64,000 nucleotides of DNA from Chionoecetes opilio. Lineage: Eukaryota; Arthropoda; Malacostraca; Decapoda; Majidae. Shown here piece after piece: positions 22,901 to 35,244 of this stretch. The stretch covers positions 18,041-82,040 of the forward strand of contig JACEEZ010021751.1 in NCBI GenBank assembly GCA_016584305.1. The letters are read 5' to 3'. The notes beneath the pieces were generated by a model. The model was given only the letters and a program-made list of their open reading frames with translations, searched no databases and was not told the DNA's origin. Made by a program: the position numbers and the translations under genes. Position 1 is the stretch's first letter. Each line of letters begins with the position of its first letter.

Positions 22901-24199
22901 CCTCTTTCTGAACAGAAATCTGAAGAAAAGCCTTGGTTATGTCTCCAGTTAATGCAACAGGCCACCTTCTAAACCTCATGAGACTTCCACAAGATCAGGG
23001 TTGAGAGAAGGACCAGCTTCGAGGCAATCATTTAAAGAAATACCATATTAGCTACCAGCAGAGGCATCAAAAACCGGCCTGACTTTGTGGTAGCACTGCT
23101 TCTTCTCGAACCACAGGGCGATGTGGAAGGTAGTACGTAGGGTACAAGCTGACCATCTCGGAGGGAGGAACTTCTTCAATGATCCCTTCCTGTTCATAAC
23201 CCTTCAGTACTGCATCATACTCCTGTTGCAGCTGAGGATTCTTCTGAAATCTATGAGATAAATTTAACAACCTCTTTTTTGCAGCCTTTCATTGTCAAGG
23301 AGTTTACCTTTAGCATTATCAGACTTCCAGGGTAAAGCACTTCACATCTATCGTTACTAACTTTACGGTCTCAGAAAACCTTTCAAGAACAGGATTAGGA
23401 GAGAGATCATTAGAATAGCTTCCTTGAGACTGATACCAACAGATTCAAGATCCCAAAAGTTGTGTAAGGCAGATTCAGACAATTTACTAAGCAAAAGCAG
23501 CTGTGAGGACATACCCATTCTGTTGGAAGGAGTTGTGCATGACCCAGATAATACCCAACCAAACACTGACTCTTGGACCTACCATCCCTTGGCCTGCACA
23601 CAACTGCAGGAATCATAAATCTCCAATAAGCATCAAGACCCACCAAGATGTCAACAGTTAAATGTCTATTTTCCACATAATCATCAGCTAACAGTACTTT
23701 ATCAAAGGCCTTGATACTCTCAACAGGAACACATGGGCGTAGCAAAGGTGCACTTATTGTAGGAAATTCTACAGTCAGTAGAGAATGCCTAGAACCATTG
23801 CAATCCATTAATTTCATGTCATATATATTACAAGGGTTACCTGAAGTACGCTTACATCCACCAAATGCTGAATAAGAAAGAAATTTGTTTTGAAGATACC
23901 CACTTCGCTTAATTTTCCTGACAAAACTGCTAGAGACATAAGATCTGTCTGAACTGTATCAAAAAGTAGGGTGGCTTCAGCACACATTCCCCGTTCACCA
24001 AACACTTTAACCTTAGCTGTCGGCAGAACAGTGCAGGTTTGCTTCATGTTAGTTTTATAATAATTGGGGTTGCTGTGGGCCACACCAACAAGGTCAACAG
24101 GCCTTTCATAGGAATTTTTCTCCAAATGTTAACTTTCACGTATCCTGGCAACCTGATTTCCATAACCCTTAGACCTCCCTTTGTCCACATCATTACCTA
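19907..24199 (-). pseudogene. BEL/Pao pol: protease, RT, RNase H, integrase, DUF5641 (copy 1)
   Basis: Minus-strand remnants of the polyprotein that copies and integrates the element. The aspartic-protease-like DUF1758 region lies at about 23410-24125 and includes ATLLFDT and VDILVGLDAYWRF. The RT spans about 22515-23290 with FQKNPQLQQEYDAVLKGY at its start and the catalytic LYVDDW at 22713-22730. The A17/RNase H-like region lies at about 21900-22290 (CFGDASEKGYGACVYL, CWTDSQAAYLGL). The integrase is at about 20720-21560, with CRECITCRR, SDNAKTFV and the hallmark APWWGGWWE. DUF5641, the C-terminal domain, lies at about 20215-20450 (VLVKEENTPRLSWPIG). Frameshifts separate these blocks; the catalytic residues that I can see are retained. 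Confidence 0.85.
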
Positions 24200-25538
24200 T
24201 AGGACAAACCAAAATGTTTGAAAACCCCCACACCTGGTACATATTGCAGAGCAACCTAACCCTATGTGCCCTCGTTTAAGGCAGTGGAAACACAACTGTG
24301 CTGAACGAATTTTCTCCTTTTCGCTCCGGAAGTGAGAGCTTAAGTACACTGTAACAACTTTCATTGGCATGTGGGTTGTTACAGAAACCACACCTGACTG
24401 AAGTTACCTCAGAGGAAGTTTGAAGGGCTGAAGCAGAACCAGGAAGCACTTTCCGTCTCTCTGCCTCAGGTTGACTTTTGTCCCGAGTCGTCTTTTCTGT
24501 TGTCACATCCTTGAAGGTGTCTGACCTCTCACGGCGCTCTATCTCTTTCTGGAGAAACTGCAAGAGCCAACGGAGGTCACTTTCATGGCCAGAACCTTTC
24601 CTTGACCACTCCAATCTAATGTCATGTGGCAAACGACCTAATATAACTGGAGTCAAAAACAGGCCATACTGATCACCATCTACACCTAAGGCCTCCAAAC
24701 TCCTCACATGTGTCAAAAGTTCATCTTGCAGCTTCCACAAGGAGGCTACATCTCCATCTCCAGGAGACCTGGCAGGCATACTTACTTTAAGAAGAACCTG
24801 TATGTGTGCAAAGAGTATCCTCTCCTTTCTACCAAAGCGCTCCTTCAACAAGGTACATGCAACTTTGAAATTGGCTGCCGTGAGTGACAACCCTAGGATC
24901 ACAGATTTAGCCTCACCTTCCAAGAGAGACTGCAAATATTTGAATTTGCTTATAACAGGAATGTCAGTTTCACCCACCAGGGCCTCAAACCTGTCCCAAA
25001 AGGACTGCCATTCAGTTAACTCACCACTGAACTTCGGCAACTCAAATTTTGGTAGATTGACACGTGTAGACAAGGATTCTATAGAGTTACTGTCACTGCG
25101 AGCTGCTGACTGCCGCTCCAATTGCTCAACTTTTATCAAAACTCACTAGCATCTGGCAGCTAACACACGCGGCTCTCTTACCTCGCGGCGGAACACGTCA
25201 GCGGCCTCGATGTCATCCTGTAACAAGTTAGGATCACTTATCTCCAATTCCAATTCTCCCTGCGCCTCGTCTAGGGCAGCCAGACGCTTGTCGAAGTCCT
25301 CCACGGCATCATCCAGCTGCACTTTGGTCACATCAGGGACATCAAGTAGTGTCCTCAAGGCACGGGAGCTACGTGTCGCCCACCCCGACCAACTGTCCGG
25401 CGTCTTGATAGCTTTTCGTCCAAAGACATCTGCGCCAATAACGTACAAGATCACTTGACACACAGTATCCCGGGTCTGGGCACCATTGATCGCATCAGGA
25501 ACAGCACAACAATTAAGGGACGACCAGGCGAAGAGCAT
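24200..25538 (-). pseudogene. BEL/Pao gag: coiled-coil N-terminus, DUF1759, zinc knuckles (copy 1)
   Basis: The N-terminal part (25146-25538) contains a charged, heptad-like stretch, VEDFDKRLAALDEAQGEL, typical of the start of Pao gag proteins. Part of this frame overlaps the LTR and primer-binding site, so the real start is unclear and no obvious ATG follows the primer-binding site. The main frame (24276-25139, 287 codons) has the DUF1759 signature LPKFELPKFSGELTEWQSF at residues 29-47. It later has cysteine motifs CGFCNNPHANESC and, after a shift, CFHCLKRGHIGLGC, the nucleic-acid-binding knuckles. A one-base frameshift near 25140 separates the two parts. The second copy (28667-29014) reads through this point, which suggests that the break is recent or an error. 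Confidence 0.85.
25468..25485 (-). other. Primer-binding site of BEL/Pao copy 1
   Basis: The minus strand reads TGGTGCCCAGACCCGGG one base after the 5' LTR. The leading TGG pairs with the CCA end of a host tRNA that primes minus-strand DNA. The tRNA species was not determined. The same site is seen next to the LTR at 34991. Confidence 0.8.
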
Positions 25539-25739
25539 GGACTGAAAAGCGGCTCAAGTACAGGCAGCCACAAGCAGGAGGTGTAAGCAGTATGGCGGCT
25601 GAGTGTCAAGAACTTTATTTTCACCAGCTGGTCAGCACAACAATTAGTGAAATAAGTGTAAATATCCCTAATCTATCAATAAAGCAAAGAAAAATAAATG
25701 AATTAATAACCCCAAAAACCCAAAGGTACAAACTCAACA
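25487..25739 (-). repeat. 5' LTR of BEL/Pao copy 1
   Basis: 253 bp, partner of 19654-19906. The target duplication ATATT follows at 25740-25744. The plus strand contains a TATGGCGGC motif near 25591, resembling a YY1-type site when read on the minus strand. Promoter function is inferred only. Confidence 0.93.
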
Positions 25740-26795
25740 ATATTAAACATATTATATGTTTGAGGGGTCCAGAGGGGTTGTTAAGGAGGGGAAGGGGGTG
25801 AAGGGGGCTTTTCCCCCCCCACTTTATAATTACATTTTAGAGGTATCTGAAGGGATCTGTGAGGTCTGGAGGAAAAAACACTCTAATAAGGGCGGGAAAG
25901 GACTCTAGAATTTTACCTAACTCACTGCGTGTTGTATACATAACATGAAAAAACCCAGCCGGTCTCATCCCTACCTCAAAAGCCTTGCATACTGCATACC
26001 ACTCCCGCTCCTGCAACTCACAGCTCAGCTAAATCCCCACAGCTACATATAATTTGCAGTTACTTATCCATGCACAAGTACATACATTAATAATACATCA
26101 AAATGGTCTTCACAGCAATAGTATGAATTTTTCCTTCATCGAGAAATCACGCCTTGCAGACATCTACACACTGTTTCCATTTTTTCTTGTCTTTAGGCAT
26201 AGTTTTGAACACTTTCTCTGGAGTTTTAATTGTGGTGTTTTTGCACATTGGCACAAAACAAGCTTAATATGTTCTTTTTGTCTGGAACATGTTGAATGGA
26301 TAGATACTGACGGTCTGCTGAGCCTAAAACACCAATCAGCTGATCAGGGCAAGATTTGAGACTGTACACCTACTACGTCACAACCAATCACAGCGCGTTC
26401 CGCCGTGTTGTGATATTTTGGCCAACAAAAAAAACCATATATTTAATTTATGGTGCATTTCTCAGCAAAAAGAATATGAGTACAGTGATATGTAGCCTAT
26501 ATTGCATCCAAAGCTTCATAATATTCCGTGTTTTAGGTGTGAGTAAACGGGTCATTATCAGCTTCGTCTCCTGGCCTGGCCACCTCGCCCGCCCTCATTA
26601 GCACTCCCTCGTAAATTCAGCGTCGTAAATGGTGGCTGCACCAATACAACATCCCGGGCTGAGGGGAACCGGTGCGTTGCGGCTGTGCAGAACCGGTGCC
26701 GCGGAAATATAATACGTCTCCATCTTTTTTTTCTTTTTTTTCAGAGCCCTCTTCACCTCTCACATTGGAAAAAACATTATCTTCTCTAACAAATG
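25740..26795. other. Unassigned flank of BEL/Pao copy 1
   Basis: G-run and C-run rich to about 25820, then mixed sequence. A 101-codon frame at 26054-26359 (+) has no recognisable motif. No other feature found. Confidence 0.4.
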
Positions 26796-27096
<301 letters not shown>

Positions 27097-29164
27097 GTTA
27101 GGAGAAGATCTTAGAAGTATTTCCTTGAGACTGATCCCAAACAGATTCAAGATCCCAAAAGTTGTGAAAGGCAGATTCAGACAATTTACTAAAGCATAGC
27201 AGCTGTGAGGACATCCCCATTCTTTTGGGAAGGATTGTGCATGACCCAGAAAATACCCAACCAAACACTGACTCTTGGGCTACCAACCCCTTTGGGCCCT
27301 TTCACACAACTGCCGGGAAATCATAAATCTCCAATAACATCAAGACCCACCAAGATTCAACAGTTAAATGTCTATTTTCCAATAATCATCAGCTAATAGT
27401 ACTTTATCAAATACTTGATACTCTAAACGGAACCAGGGGCGTAGCAAAGGTGCACATATTGTAGGAAATTCTACAGTCAGTAGAGAATGCCTAGAACCAT
27501 TGCAATCCTTAATTTCATGTCATATAACTTACAAGGTTACCTGAAGTACTCTTACATCCACCAAATGCTGAATAAGAAATTTGTTCTGAGATACCCACTT
27601 AGGCTTAATTTTTCTGCAAAACTGCTAGAGACATAAATCTGTCTGAACCTGTATAAAAAAGTAGGGTGGCTCAGCACACTTTCCCCCGTTCACCAAACAC
27701 TTTAACCTTAGCTGTCGGCAGAACGTGCAGGTTTGCTTCATGTTAGTTTTATAATAATTGGGGTTGCTGTAGACCACCCCAACAAGGTCACAGGCCTTCA
27801 CAGGAACTTTTCTCCAAATGTTCACTTTCAACGTATCCTGGCAACCTGATTTCCAAAACCCCTTAGACCTCCCTTTGTCCACATCATTACCTATAGGACA
27901 AACCAAAATTTTATGAAAACCCCCACACCTGGTACATATCAGAGCACCAAACCCTATGTGCCCTCGTTTAAGGCATTTGGAAAACACAACTGTGCTGAAC
28001 GAATTTTCTCCTTTCGCTCCAGAAGTGAGAGCTTAAGTACACTGTAACACCTTCACTGGCATGTGGGTTTGTTACAGACCACCCCTGATGAAGTTACCTC
28101 AGAGGAAATTTGAAGGGCTGAACGAACCAGGAAGCACTTTCCGTCTCTCTGCCTCAGGTTGACTTCTGTCCCGATCGTCTTTTCTTTTTGTCACATCCTT
28201 GAAGGTGTCTGACCTCTCACGGCGCTCTATCTCTTTCTGGAGAAACTGCAATAGCCACGGAGGTCACTTTCATGGCCAAAACCTTCCCTTGAACCCCTCC
28301 AATCTAATGTCTGTGGCAAACGACCTAAAATAATGGAGTCAAAAACAGGCCATACTGATCACCATCTACACCTAAACCTCCAAACTCCTCCCTATGTGTC
28401 AAAATTCAACTTGCAGCTTCCACAAGGAGGCTACATCTCCAAACTCCAGGAGACCTGGCAGGCATACTTACTTTAAGAAGAGTCTGTATGTGTCAAAAAT
28501 TATCCCTCCTTTCTACCAAAGCGCTCCTTCAACAAGGTACATGCAACTTTGTAATTGGGTGCCGTGAGTGACAACCCTAGATCACAGATTTAGCCTCACC
28601 TTCCAAAAAGACTGCAAGTAGGTGAATTTACTTATAACAGGAATGTCAGTTTCACCCACCAGGGCCTCAAACCTGTCCCAAAAAGGGCTGCCATTCAGTT
28701 AACTCACCACTGAACTTCAGCAACTCAATTTTTGGTAGATTGACACGTGTAGACAAGGGTCCTATAGAGTTACTGTCACTGCGAGCTGCTGACTGCCGCT
28801 CCAATTGCTCAACTTTATCAAAAATCACTAGCATCTGGTTTACTAACACACGCGGCTTTCTTACCTCGCGGCGGAACACGTCACGGCCTCGGGTGTCATC
28901 CTGTAACAAGTTAGGATCACTTATCCCCCAATTTCCCAAATTCCCCCTGCGCCCGTCTGGGGCAGCCAACGTTTGTCGAAGTCTTCCCGGCATCACCCCT
29001 GCATTTTGGTACATCGGACATAAATTAGTGTCCTAAGGGCACGGAGCTACGTGTCCCCCACCCCCGACCGCTGTCCGCGTCTTGAAAGTTTTTTGGGTCC
29101 AAAACATTTTCCCCTTTAAAACTCGGGACCCTTTAAAACACCAATCCCGGGTCTGGGCACCTTT
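27097..29164 (-). pseudogene. BEL/Pao copy 2, partial (protease to gag)
   Basis: Aligns by eye to copy 1 from about 23395 to 25486: first the protease (DUF1758) region, then the zinc knuckles and DUF1759 gag, ending at the shared LTR at 29165. RT, integrase and the 3' LTR are absent, cut off at 27097. Compared with copy 1 it has many one-base indels and homopolymer changes, increasing towards 29000. The reading frame 28667-29014 is open across a point where copy 1 has a stop. It contains VEQLERQSAARSDSNSI and VNLPKIELLKFSGELTEW, confirming the family. Confidence 0.85.
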
Positions 29165-29412
29165 TGATCGCCCCGGGAACAGCAAACTTTAAGGGGACGC
29201 CCAGGCGAAGGCATGGACTGAAAGCGGCTCAGTACGGGCGCCAAAACGGGAGGTGTAAACATGTGGCGGCTGAGTGTCAAAAACTTTATTCTCACCACTG
29301 GTCAGCACAAAAATTAGTGAAATAAGTGAAAATATCCCAAATCTATAAAATAAAGCAAAGAAAAAAAAATAAATTAAAAAACCCCAAAAAAAACCCGGGG
29401 ACAAACCCAACT
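29165..29412 (-). repeat. BEL/Pao LTR shared by copies 2 and 3
   Basis: About 248 bp, matching the 253-bp LTR of copy 1 with many small differences. On its left is the gag side of copy 2, so it acts as that copy's 5' LTR. On its right is the polypurine tract side of copy 3, so it also acts as that copy's 3' LTR. A single LTR between two internal regions is the signature of LTR-LTR recombination or of an assembly join. Confidence 0.85.
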
Positions 29413-32400
29413 TTTCCCCCCACCATAGAGTAACAGATACTCCTAGACTGAAACAAAAAAACCCCCACAATACACATAAATAAAACTCAGGTACATTAGC
29501 GGGGGGAATCATATTATTTTAAAAATTAATACTCACTATTTAAAAATTATATCCAAATCCAGCTTAACAGGAGCTTTTACCACCTCCCCATGTGCTTTTT
29601 TGCACGGTGGTTGCAAACGGGTGGTTTTTTTCCCCAAATCCCCCGCAACCTATTAGCATGACAACCGAGCCCCCTTTTGTTCGTCGACGTTTTGGGTACC
29701 AATCTCAAGATCAACCCCCGGGGGTGAGATCTCCATGCATAAATTTTTTTGGACAGGCCTACAAAAACCCCCCCTGGAAGTTTTAACTTAACACCCTACC
29801 CTCCATCTTTACCGGGAAAATGTCAAATTCACACCAATGGAGGAAGTTGGGGTATTTTTTTCCTTGCAAACCCACCGATCCGTTTAAAAACAATTTAGGC
29901 CAAAACCCTTACAAGAGGGGGAAATTTTAAAATAATTATCACCCAAAACCCCAAAAATTTTATAAAGTTGTTTTTGGCGTAACTTTCAGCAATTTCAGGT
30001 TTTTTAGAAGTACCAAAAGATGTTGGCATTGTCTCCCCATTGGAAACCGCGTCCCCCCCCCCAATTGAAAATGGAAGGTGTTAAGTTACGCTTTCCCCTC
30101 ACCAACAAAATTTTAAGGGGGTCTAAAATTTAAATGCAAGCTTCTATCTCAGGAGAGTATTTTAGTCACTTTTGATAACACAAACCCCCAAGTGACTTTC
30201 TCAGAGCCATTTTACAGATCTGATACCGCTCCCACCAGCCCCCCCCCAAGGAGCATGAGGTAAAATAAATTTCCCCTGGGAACAAGGGGCCAAAGCACTT
30301 TTGAATTTGTTTGTACACAAAAAAGTTTTGGCATTACGAGTAAAAACAGAAAAGGGCCCTCTTCTTAAATGGAGCTCAAATTTGAAAATCTATGACCGAT
30401 AAACTTATGAAACCCTTGAGCAGGGTAGAGAGGGCCCATATCAGGCCCCTTGGTGCTGGTGCTTCCCCTTGGATTACTTTGCCTTTGAGTGCTTTGATGT
30501 ATTTTTGCCCAAGACTTGTATCACAAAAAGGCTGTTCCCAAAATATTATTGCAAGATTTTTTTGATCCTCTTGGTCTCATTACCCCCTTATTTGCTCGCT
30601 AAAATTCTCTTTCAAGACATTTGGCGGTTTGGTCTTGACTGGGAAAAACATTAGGGAAGACGGGTTGCGAAATTTTAAAAAATGGGTTGAGGGTTAAAAC
30701 CGACGATACAAGCAACAATCAATTTGACCCAAGGGTCGTCATCCAATAAACGCCCTCACCCAGCCGGGTGAACATAAATTATACAACTTCTTGGAAGGAA
30801 ACCCATACAAACGTGCCCCCACAAAGTCGACCGGTTACGTAAAAAGGGGGGGCACAGTTAACCTTCAGCTTGGGTATGGGGTACTGCTGGAGCGGGCTCG
30901 GGAATCTGTCTACGCCCAAGTTATACACTCCCTCATAATTTTTGGAAGTTTCCTCAGCCCCAAATAAATAACAATTTCCTCAAGTAGTATAAGGGGTTAA
31001 CACCCCGTTTAAGGAATCATGTTGAAAGCAAAAAGCTTGCTATGTGACCTAGGGAATTAAAATTGGTTTTTTTGCCCTAGCTGATACTACATGTTCTAGT
31101 CGGCCCCTTAACTCTCAAAGGCCATCATCATCTAAAAAGGGTAAAGTGTTCAAAAAGGAAACCTTTGGGAAGAGGCTTCCCGGGGTTTAAAGAACGATCT
31201 CATGAAAATTTTCTCTCTTTGAATACAGGGATACACTAGGGCCCTTTTTTTTTTTAAAACTTTTCATATGATGGGGGACCGAGCTTCAATTTCGCCCTTT
31301 ACAGTTTTTTTAAAAACCACACCCATGCAAAACATGTAAGCTTGGAAAAATGCCCCAACAGGCAAAATAAATTAAAACAGGGAGGGGGTCAACAGCTACA
31401 CAAATAAATCTATACTTTAATGGAATACCTTGGTGGATAGTAAGAGCTTCATTTTGCTGCAGGGTGAAAAGGGGGTTAGACCCATGTGGATCTTTTAAAA
31501 CCACAGAGTCAGTTTTTCAAATCTTCAGCATACACCCTGGAAAAAAGGGTCGCGGGATTGTCTTCCCAGGGCTGATGCCTTATAGGTGATGAAAGCTCCT
31601 GAATCCATTTTTCTGTTTCCCCTACAAAATTTTCCTCTTAGGACCCCCCTTAATCCAAGATAAGCAACCTGAGAATCTGCCAGCAGTACAGGTTACATCA
31701 TCACCAAGCAAAGGGCAGATTTAGCAAACCAGCCTTTTTGCGCAAATAAGGCCCAAAGAAATTTCCCAATCTAGGAAAATGAAATTTTTTTTGATGGAGC
31801 CCCCTTTCCCCTGGACACACAAGAGACACATCAAAGTGTCATATGTAAGGGAATTCTAAATACCACAGGCTCCATACCCCTCTCTCAGAGGCTACCAAAG
31901 CATCAGTTCTAAACCCTCAGCAGTTTCCATGAAAACCCCGGAAAATAAAAGCGTGGATGTTAAATGACTGAAAACTTTGAGACCCTCAAAACCCTTTTTT
32001 TAAACTTTCGCAAACCCTCTTCCGGTAATGTCTCATCCCTCAAACCAAGCCCCAATGTTTGAAAAAGGGAAATTTTTCGAGCTAATACGGGGCTAAGAGA
32101 CCAAAAGGACAAAAAGCTTGCAATATACTGAAACCTTTTTAAGTACGATCTTGGTGCAACCCCACTCAAAACACCAAAGGCAAAGTAATCCCCGGCAAGC
32201 ACCACTGCATTCCAAGGACCCCTTTACTATGCCCATCTTACCCCCCCTCAAGGTTCTCATAGAGTTTACGGTCAAAGATTTGCAAATTTTAAATCATTTA
32301 GAGAGGGACTACCATGTACAAAATAGACTTTGCCCCCGTGAACTTTGCACGCACTCATCACACTATCAGCTCCCGACAACCAAACATAAAATAGAGGGTT

Positions 32401-34990
32401 TTCCCTCAATTTTTTCTACACTTCCAAATTTTGGAAAAGTTTTAAGGTGATGTTTTACTGTACGTTTAAAAAAAGGGACTATCTTGTTCCAAAGGGGCCC
32501 GAAGAAAACTCATGGTGCGAAAAACCCTTCACTCTCCCCGAGAAAACTGTGCCTTTCGGTCCTCTTTCGAAAAGAAATCTGAAGAAAAGCCTTGGTTTGT
32601 CTCCGTTTTGCAAAAGGCCCCCTTCTAAACCTCTGAGACTCCACAAGATCAGGTTAGGAAGGACCACTTCGAGGGAAACTTTAAAAAAATACCATTATAG
32701 CACCTGCGAGGGATCAAAACCGGGCCCGATTTGGGGGTACAGCTTTCTCGAACCCAGGGGGATGTGGAAAGGGAGTACGTAGGACAAACTGACCCTCTCG
32801 GAGGGGGGAAATTCTTTTAAAGATCCTTTTGTTCATAACCCTTGTACTCATCATCTCCTGTTGCACTGGATTTTTCTGAAATCTTGGGTAAATTTAACAA
32901 CCTCTTTTTTTTTGAGCCTTTCTTGCAAGGATTTTTCCTTTAGCATACAGATTCCCGGTAGAGACTTCATTCTATCGTTACTAAATTTACGGTCTCAAAA
33001 AAACCCTTTTAAGAACAGGATTAGGAGAAAACATTTGAAATGCCCTTAACTGATACCAAAAAGATTCAAAATCCCAAAAATTTGTAAGGGGATTCAGACA
33101 AATTTTCTAAAGCATAGCAGCGTGAGGACATCCCATTTTGTTTGGGGATTTGCGACCCAGATAATACCCAAAACCAAAAACTACTCTTGGCCTGCACAAC
33201 TGCCCGGAAAAATAAAATCTCCAATAAAATCAAGACCCCAAATGTCAACAGTTAAATGTCTATTTTTTCCACATATCACAGTAATAGTACTTTTTCCAAA
33301 GGGCCCTTTATACTCCAACAAAAACCCTGGGCGTAGCAAAGGTGCACATTGAGGAAATTTTTACAGCAGTAGAGAAAGCCTAGAACCCTTGCAACCATTA
33401 TTTTATGTCATTCATTACAAGGGTTACCTAATCCTTACTCCACCAAAAAGCTGAAAAAGAAAATTTTTTCTGAAATACCCCCCTTGGTTAATTTTTTTAC
33501 AAACTGCTAGAGACATAAATTTCTGAAATGTTCAAAAGTAGGGTGGGTTCAGCAACTTCCCCTTTACCAAAAACTTTAACCTTACTGTCGGGAAAAACAG
33601 TCAGGTTTTCTTTATGTAGTTTTTTAATAATTGGGGGTTTTTGGGAGACCACCAACAAGGGCAACGGCCTTTCACGGAACTTTTCTCCAAAAGTTCATTT
33701 CACGTTTCCCGGCAACCTATTTTCCCTAAACCCCTTGACCCCCTTTTTCCCCAAACTTACCTATGGCAAACAAAAAAGTTTGAAAAACCCCCCCCCCCTT
33801 ACAATTGCAGAGCAACCAAAAACCCCATTCCCTCGTTTAAAACAGTGGAAAAAAACTGGCTGAACGAAATTTTTTCCTTTTGCCCAGAATGAGGGTTAAG
33901 TACACTGTAAACCTTTCACTGGCATGTGGGTTGTTCGAAACCACCCTGACTGAAATTACCCAGAGGAAATTTGAAGGGCTGAAAAAGAACCAGGGAACAC
34001 TTTCCGTCTCTCTCCTCAGTTGACTTTTGTCCCGGGCGTCTTTTTGTTGTCCATCCCTTTAAGGGTCTGACCTCTCACGGCGCTCTATCTCTTTCTGGGA
34101 AAATGCAATAGCCAAAGGAGGTCACTTTCATGGGCCGAACCTTCCCTTGACCACTCCAAATTTAAAGTCATTTTCAAAAGCCTAATATAAAATGGAGTCA
34201 AAAAAAAGGCCCCTACTGATCACCCTCTACCTAAAACCTCCAAATCCTCATATGTGTCAAAAGTTTATTTGCAGCTTTCCCCAAGGGGGCTACATCTCCA
34301 TCTCCGGAGACCCGGGAGGATACTTACTTAAAAGAGTCTAGTGTGCAAAGATTTCCCCTTTCCCTTTTACCAAAACGCTCCTTCACAAAGGGACTGCAAC
34401 TTTGTAATTGGGTGCCCGGGGTGACAACCCTGGATCACAGATTTAGCCTCACCTTCCAAAAGAGACTGCGTAGGTGAATTTACTTTTAAAAGGAAGTCTT
34501 CACCCCCCAGGGGCCCCAACCTTCCCAAAGGACGCCCCCTCAGAACCACCCCTGAACTTCACAAATCAATTTTGGGAATTGACCGTGTAACAAGGATCCT
34601 AAGAGTTTTCTGTCACTGCGAGCTGCTGACTGCCGCCCCAATGCTCACTTTATCAAAATCACTAGCATCTGGTCAGCTAACACACGCGGTTACTTACCTC
34701 GCGGGGGAACACGTCAGCGGCCTCGATGTCTCCTGTAAAAAAGTTAGGATCCTTATCTCCAAATTTCCCAATTTCCCTGCGCCTCTCTAGGCACCAGACG
34801 CTTGTCGAAATCTTCCCGGCATCATCCAGCTGCACTTGGTCACATCAGGGACTCAAAATGTCCAAGGCAGGGGTCGTGTCGCCCACCCCGACCAGCTGTC
34901 CGGCGTCTTGATAGCTTTTCGTCCAAAGACATTTTTGCCAATAACGTACAGGATCACTTGAAAACACAGTATCCCGGGTCTGGGCACCAT
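29413..34990 (-). pseudogene. BEL/Pao copy 3, full-length interior, highly degraded
   Basis: Follows copy 1 colinearly: DUF5641, integrase, RNase H, RT, protease and gag, from the 3' to the 5' side of the element. Examples of conserved blocks are the AGTGACTTTCTCAGAGCC segment near 30190, the AGCAACCTGAGAATCTGC segment near 31665, and the primer-binding site just before 34991. It is riddled with one-base indels and C-, A- and G-run expansions, and no long reading frame survives. The host sequence is interrupted at 30366 by an inverted pol fragment. The error pattern resembles uncorrected long-read sequence, although real decay cannot be excluded. Confidence 0.85.
30367..30694 (+). repeat. Inverted duplicate of BEL/Pao pol segment inside copy 3
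   Basis: This ~328-bp segment is the reverse complement of the RT/RNase H junction region (about 22290-22627 of copy 1). It lies inside the integrase region of copy 3 in the opposite orientation to its host. The normal-orientation counterpart is still present at about 31985-32300, so this is a duplication, not a simple inversion. The host sequence resumes at about 30697 (AAACCG) with loss of only a few bases. Confidence 0.85.
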
Positions 34991-35233
34991 TGATCGCCCA
35001 GAACAGCACAACAATTAAGGACGACCAGCGAAGAGCATGGACTGAAAGCGGCTCAAGTAAGGCAGCCACAACAGGAGTGTAAACAGTGTGGCGGCTGAGT
35101 GTCAACAACTTTATTCTCACCAGCTGGTCAGCACAAAAATTAGTGAAATAGTTAATATCCCTAATCTATCAATAAAGCAAAGAAAAATAAATGAATTAAT
35201 AAACCCAAAAAAACCCCAAGGTACAAACCCTCA
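34991..35233 (-). repeat. 5' LTR of BEL/Pao copy 3
   Basis: About 243 bp, matching the copy 1 LTR, with the primer-binding site immediately to its left. Directly to its right begins the 30-bp minisatellite. No ATATT-like target duplication was identified. Confidence 0.87.
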
Positions 35234-35244
35234 TTGCTTTTATA

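Larger units (their letters stand above)
19654..25739 (-). mobile_element. Complete BEL/Pao LTR retrotransposon (copy 1), 6,086 bp
   Basis: LTRs of 253 bp at both ends start TGTTGAG and end GATCA on the minus strand. They are nearly identical, differing mainly by single-base indels. Both flanks carry the 5-bp target duplication ATATT (19649-19653 and 25740-25744). The primer-binding site TGGTGCCCAGACCCGGG begins one base inside the 5' LTR (25485 downwards). A polypurine tract GGTGGGGAGAA abuts the 3' LTR (19907-19917). Domains run gag, protease, RT, RNase H, integrase and DUF5641, the BEL/Pao order. The coding frame is broken by several small indels. LTR near-identity implies recent insertion, so some breaks may be sequencing errors. 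Confidence 0.93.

Noticed and set aside
26054..26359. 101-codon frame
   Set aside because: No recognisable domain, start context or codon pattern, and it lies in an AT-rich flank between repeats.
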